From: B4-G1 sp964393895
GTDB taxonomy: Bacteria > Chloroflexota > Anaerolineae > B4-G1
DNA: 15,260 bases
Assembly (NCBI GenBank): GCA_964393895.1
Contig: CAYMWP010000114.1
Location: 1 to 15,260 of the forward strand
Direction: 5' to 3'
The notes under the pieces were generated by a model. It ran no database searches, was not told the DNA's origin, and saw nothing but the letters and a program-made list of their open reading frames with translations. This document shows positions 12,395 to 15,260 of this stretch, piece by piece. The position numbers were made by a program, and so were the translations under genes. Numbering within the stretch: position 1 is the first letter of the stretch; every line of letters begins with the position of its first letter.

Positions 12395-13927
12395 CTATTT
12401 GGCGTATTCCTCCGCCCGCACTTCACGGATCACCGTTACTTTGATCTGCCCCGGGTACTCCATACTCTCCTCGAGCTTGCTGGCGATATCTTTGGAGAGC
12501 CGGACCGTCGTCAGATCGTCAATCTCGTCCGGCTTGACGATGATGCGGATTTCACGGCCGGCCTGGATGGCATAGGATTCCGCCACACCATCGAAGGAGT
12601 TGGCGATCTCCTCCAGGGCATGAATGCGTTTGAGATAGAACTCTAGGCTTTCTCGTCGCGCTCCTGGCCTGGCTCCCGAGATAGCGTCGGCAGCCTCGAC
12701 AATGACTTCTTCGATAGAGATCTGTTCCACTTCATGGTGATGGGCCTCTATGCAGCGCACCACCTTTTCCGGCACGCCGCGACGCCGGCAGATTTCGGCC
12801 CCGATGTGCGCGTGTGTTCCCTCCGTCTCAAAGTCTATCGCCTTGCCAATATCGTGTAGTAGCCCTCCGGCGCGGGCTACTTGGGCATCGGCCCCCAATT
12901 CTTCCGCCATTATGCCCGCCAGTTTAGCCGTCTCGATGGAGTGAGCGTGTTGGTTCTGCCCGTAACTGGTGCGGAACTTGAGCCGGCCTAGCAATTTGAT
13001 GATCTCGGGGTGCAGACCGGGAACACTGGTCTCGTAGGCCGCCCGCTCTCCTTCCTCACGAATGATGCGTTCGACTTCTTTCTTGCTATCCTTGACGATT
13101 TTTTCGATGCGCGCCGGGTGGATGCGTCCATCTACCACCAACCGCTCCATCGCTCGCCGGGCAAACTCGCGGCGCACGGGGTCAAAGCAGGAGATGGTAA
13201 TTGCCTCGGGCGTATCATCCACCACTACGTCCACTCCGGCGGCCATCTCAAAAGCGCGAATGTTACGTCCGCCGCGACCGATGATGCGCCCCTTCATATC
13301 GTCGGAGGGCAACGGAACGTTGGAGACCGTCTGCTCGGCGACCTGCTCGCTCGCTATGCGTTGTATGGCATAAGTGATGATCTTGCGCGCGCGCTCATCG
13401 GCCTCCTCTTCGGCCTCAGCTTCCACCTGACGAATCACTCGCGCCATCTCTTGCCGACTCTGCTCCTTAACGGCGTCCAGGAGCTCCTGTTTAGCCTCCT
13501 CGCGGCTCAATGCGGCTATTCGTTCCAATGTTTCTGTTTGGCTTTTGTATAACTGTTCCACCTCATTGCGCTGTTTGTCTATGGAGCTTTGGCGTCTGTT
13601 GAGTCTTTGGTGCTGCTGCTCCAATTTATCCTGGCGGCTATCCAGTTTCTCCCGCCGCTGCTGCAACCGCTCCTCCTCCCGTCTCAGAGCTGCCCGTCGC
13701 CGCTCCAGTTCTTCCTCGGCCGCGCTCTTGATCTCTAGCGCCTCATCCCTGGCGGCCAGTACAGTCTCACTGGCCATCTTGTTCGCTGCCTGCAACTTTT
13801 GTTCAGCTTCTTGTTGCTGTTTCTCAATGCCGGCTTGGATAATGTAGCGCCGGAACAGGAACCCCAACCCGAACCCCACAGCCGACGCTAAGACTGCTAT
13901 CACTGTTGTAATTAACCAATCATCCAT
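12395..13927 (-). CDS. rny: Ribonuclease Y
   Basis: A 510-residue membrane-anchored endoribonuclease that initiates mRNA decay in many bacteria lacking RNase E. Layout: N-terminal membrane helix (WLITTVIAVLASAVGFGLGF), a long coiled coil to about residue 170, a KH RNA-binding domain near 212-265 (GRIIGRGGRNIRAFE), then the HD phosphohydrolase domain with H329 and the metal-binding H358-D359 in LLHDIGKA. The end IKVTVIREVRAEEYAK is the usual C-terminus. Length is normal. The ATG at 13927 has GAGAGG 9 nt upstream; the ATG at 13933 two codons earlier is an alternative with a short spacing. It overlaps the end of recX by 8 nt, so the two genes are translationally coupled. Confidence 0.97.
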   Translation of the reverse strand: MDDWLITTVIAVLASAVGFGLGFLFRRYIIQAGIEKQQQEAEQKLQAANKMASETVLAARDEALEIKSAAEEELERRRAALRREEERLQQRREKLDSRQDKLEQQHQRLNRRQSSIDKQRNEVEQLYKSQTETLERIAALSREEAKQELLDAVKEQSRQEMARVIRQVEAEAEEEADERARKIITYAIQRIASEQVAEQTVSNVPLPSDDMKGRIIGRGGRNIRAFEMAAGVDVVVDDTPEAITISCFDPVRREFARRAMERLVVDGRIHPARIEKIVKDSKKEVERIIREEGERAAYETSVPGLHPEIIKLLGRLKFRTSYGQNQHAHSIETAKLAGIMAEELGADAQVARAGGLLHDIGKAIDFETEGTHAHIGAEICRRRGVPEKVVRCIEAHHHEVEQISIEEVIVEAADAISGARPGARRESLEFYLKRIHALEEIANSFDGVAESYAIQAGREIRIIVKPDEIDDLTTVRLSKDIASKLEESMEYPGQIKVTVIREVRAEEYAK

Positions 13928-14585
13928 TGTCATTTTCCTCTCTTTCGGTTTCAACCAGGCCCCCGCAGCGTGCCGCCTCCGACATTTCCTCGACTAGTGG
14001 TTCGATCGTCGTGTACGAAAAGCCCCGGCGTACCATATATCCCTTGAATTTCCTGCGGAAATCAGAGGGTTCCAGGTGTGCCAGGCGGCGCGCGCCTTTC
14101 TCTGCCACCCTGTGAGCAGCAGTCTCTTCATCAAAGTCCTCCAATGCTTCAGCGATGACAGAGTTGGCGACTCCCTTCCCTCTTAGCTCGTGGCGCAACG
14201 CGCGCGCGCCCCGGGGGTTGAATTGTACCCGGTTCTCCACCCAGTAGCGGGCGAATTCTCGATCGTCCAACAATCCTGCCCGCTCCAATCGTTCGATCGT
14301 CGCTTCGACGACCTCATCGTCCACTTTTTTCTTGCGTAACCTGCGGCGCACCTCGGCCTCGCTGCGAGGGCGATATGAAAGAAAGTTGAGCGCGCGCTCG
14401 TAGGCTCGCTCAACCTGATCCAACTCTTGCAGGCGGGCGACGTCCTCATCGCTCAACGCCTGACCTACTCGGAGACGAGCTGCCTCAATAGCGGCCAGTC
14501 CAAAGGCGAATCTACCGTCCAGGTAGACGTTGACCCGGTCCTGATCGCGCTTCTGAAAGCGCAGCGCCGTGATCGTTCCTGCCAT
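13920..14585 (-). CDS. recX: Regulatory protein RecX
   Basis: A 221-residue helical RecX protein, which binds RecA filaments and modulates recombination and SOS activity. Family landmarks are the N-terminal strands RVNVYLDGRFAFGL, the repeat-like segments ALNFLSYRPRSEAEVRRRL, VVEATIERLERAGLLDDREFA and YWVENRVQFNPRGARALRHEL, plus the last repeat FKGYMVRRGFSYTTIEPLV. It is slightly long for the family because of the N-terminal extension and acidic tail. The ATG at 14585 opens into a typical N-terminus; the ribosome binding site is weak. recA lies upstream in the same orientation but is separated by 527 nt and a strong terminator, so recX is not simply co-transcribed with recA. Its end overlaps rny. 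Confidence 0.95.
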   Translation of the reverse strand: MAGTITALRFQKRDQDRVNVYLDGRFAFGLAAIEAARLRVGQALSDEDVARLQELDQVERAYERALNFLSYRPRSEAEVRRRLRKKKVDDEVVEATIERLERAGLLDDREFARYWVENRVQFNPRGARALRHELRGKGVANSVIAEALEDFDEETAAHRVAEKGARRLAHLEPSDFRRKFKGYMVRRGFSYTTIEPLVEEMSEAARCGGLVETEREENDNG

Positions 14586-14604
14586 TGTGCTTCAGACCAA
14601 TTCC

Positions 14605-14637
14605 CAAAACAAAAGCCGTGGCTCGAATAGCCACGGC
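14605..14637 (-). terminator. Intrinsic terminator between recA and recX
   Basis: On the minus strand GCCGTGGCT (14637-14629) and AGCCACGGC (14623-14615) form a perfect 9-bp stem with a 5-nt loop. TTTTGTTTTG follows directly. It would end transcripts coming from recA only 20-30 nt before the recX start. Confidence 0.88.
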
Positions 14638-15112
14638 CCAACTGACGCGCGACCGTCAGTATTGATCTCGGTAGAAGCGACGATGGCCCTTGTGCTCAAC
14701 CCAGGGCGCGATATGAACCTTCTCTGTCAGGCGCCAAACACAATTGTCGCTATGGTGGAGGTAATCTCCGAATCACATTCCCAATCACTGTCTCAAAGCC
14801 TGTTCAGTCCACCGGATGACTCGTCATCACGTAGAGCAGGTTTCCATTACCTGACTATTGATACGGCGGTTATGGGAAGCCGCCTCGGTGAAAAATAACC
14901 AGACATTCGGCGGGCAGGTCATTGCTCTGGTTTAATGCTCCTCTTGGAGCGACAAGTGGGAAAAACACCTCGCGTCTCGGTGCTAGCACAACAATTATGC
15001 ACATCAGAGAAGTACCAGATTCTACCACCCGACGCTTTTCTCCGCAGGCGTCGGTATTTGAGATCAATCTGTGGCTAATCCTAGCCGGTAAAACTGCAAG
15101 TAAAATATTGAA
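14638..15112. other. Gene-free recA-recX gap with several stems
   Basis: I see no convincing gene here; the open frames have no family resemblance or good ribosome binding site. The gap holds several inverted repeats: CCGACGC/GCGTCGG (15029-15035/15048-15054), the 10-bp palindrome GTGCTAGCAC (14980-14989), AACCAGA/TCTGGTT (14897-14903/14926-14932), GGCGG/CCGCC (14865-14884), and nested short pairings between 14676 and 14751. No tRNA, tmRNA, RNase P or SRP RNA signature was recognised, and no clear minus-strand promoter. Confidence 0.5.
14641..14660. repeat. Small perfect hairpin next to the terminator
   Basis: ACTGACG (14641-14647) pairs with CGTCAGT (14654-14660) around 6 nt. On the minus strand it precedes the terminator hairpin by only a few bases, so the two stems would form one after the other in the same RNA. 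Confidence 0.65.
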
Positions 15113-15260
15113 CTAGTCGGCCTCGTCTGTCTCCTCGACGGCCAAAGCGGCAACGGGCTCTGCTTCTTGTGGAACAAGCGTCTCTCGGATGATGGTTTCG
15201 ATCTCGTCAGCGACGTCGGGATGCTCGCGCAGGAACTGTTTGGCGTTCTCCCGCCCCTGC
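15113..15260 (-). CDS. recA: Recombinase RecA, C-terminal end (runs off the window)
   Basis: The visible 48 residues read QGRENAKQFLREHPDVADEI and then IETIIRETLVPQEAEPV... with the acidic tail ending EETDEAD. This is the typical end of RecA: the GRENAK motif, the last helix with HP, and a negatively charged tail that damps DNA binding. The N-terminal core, Walker motifs and promoter lie outside the window. recX follows downstream in the same orientation, which supports the call. Confidence 0.93.
   Translation of the reverse strand, partial: QGRENAKQFLREHPDVADEIETIIRETLVPQEAEPVAALAVEETDEAD

Noticed and set aside
14569..14898. 109-codon + frame across the recA-recX gap
   Set aside because: It starts inside recX, crosses the terminator hairpin, and has no recognisable protein features.
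14586..15112. Known structured RNA (tmRNA, RNase P, SRP RNA, T-box)
   Set aside because: None of the signature sequences I know for these RNAs was found on either strand; only generic stems are seen.

Overview
The window looks like a chromosomal stretch of a GC-rich bacterium, most likely Chloroflexota (Anaerolineae-like). The reasons are the SelB, GatCA, RNase Y, RecX and RecA protein types, short TA modules packed between housekeeping genes, LysM-M23 envelope proteins, and many small dispersed palindromic repeats. This placement is inference from family resemblance, not from a database search. No rRNA, tRNA or CRISPR array is visible.

Layout. Positions 1-469 (+) hold the C-terminal part of a RarA/MgsA-type replication ATPase with an in-frame stop just upstream of the recognisable part. 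It converges on selB (489-2441, -). A 403-residue coiled-coil protein of unknown role (2452-3663, -) lies directly upstream of selB and is very likely co-transcribed with it. A 376-nt gap carries two back-to-back sigma70-type promoters, a 19-bp palindrome and a mobile element, followed by a GT4 glycosyltransferase (4040-5155, +). After a repeat-rich gap comes a tight + strand cluster from one clear promoter: gatC, hicB, a frameshifted hicA, gatA, a HEPN protein, an MNT nucleotidyltransferase, a galU-type UTP-glucose-1-phosphate uridylyltransferase, and a 72-residue protein. From gatA onward each gene overlaps the next, four of the five junctions by only 1-4 nt. Two tandem paralogous LysM-LysM-M23 peptidase genes follow (9774-12182), with their own promoter and a strong terminator. 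On the - strand lie RNase Y (12395-13927), RecX (13920-14585, overlapping rny) and the C-terminal end of recA (from 15113). A 527-nt gene-free gap with a strong terminator and several stems separates recA and recX.

The least expected structure is a family of miniature inverted-repeat elements (MITEs) with three copies, at 3863-4007, 9598-9665 and 12287-12352. They have 11-12 bp terminal inverted repeats (GGGTGTGTTTC...), a 15-bp palindromic core (AGACCTCSGAGGTCT) and 9-bp target-site duplications at all three copies. The first copy is a longer form with the core present twice. Other points worth a second look are the hicBA module splitting gatC from gatA with a 2-nt insertion in hicA, a HEPN-MNT pair translationally coupled to gatA and galU, and an 18-codon repeat-derived insertion inside selB.
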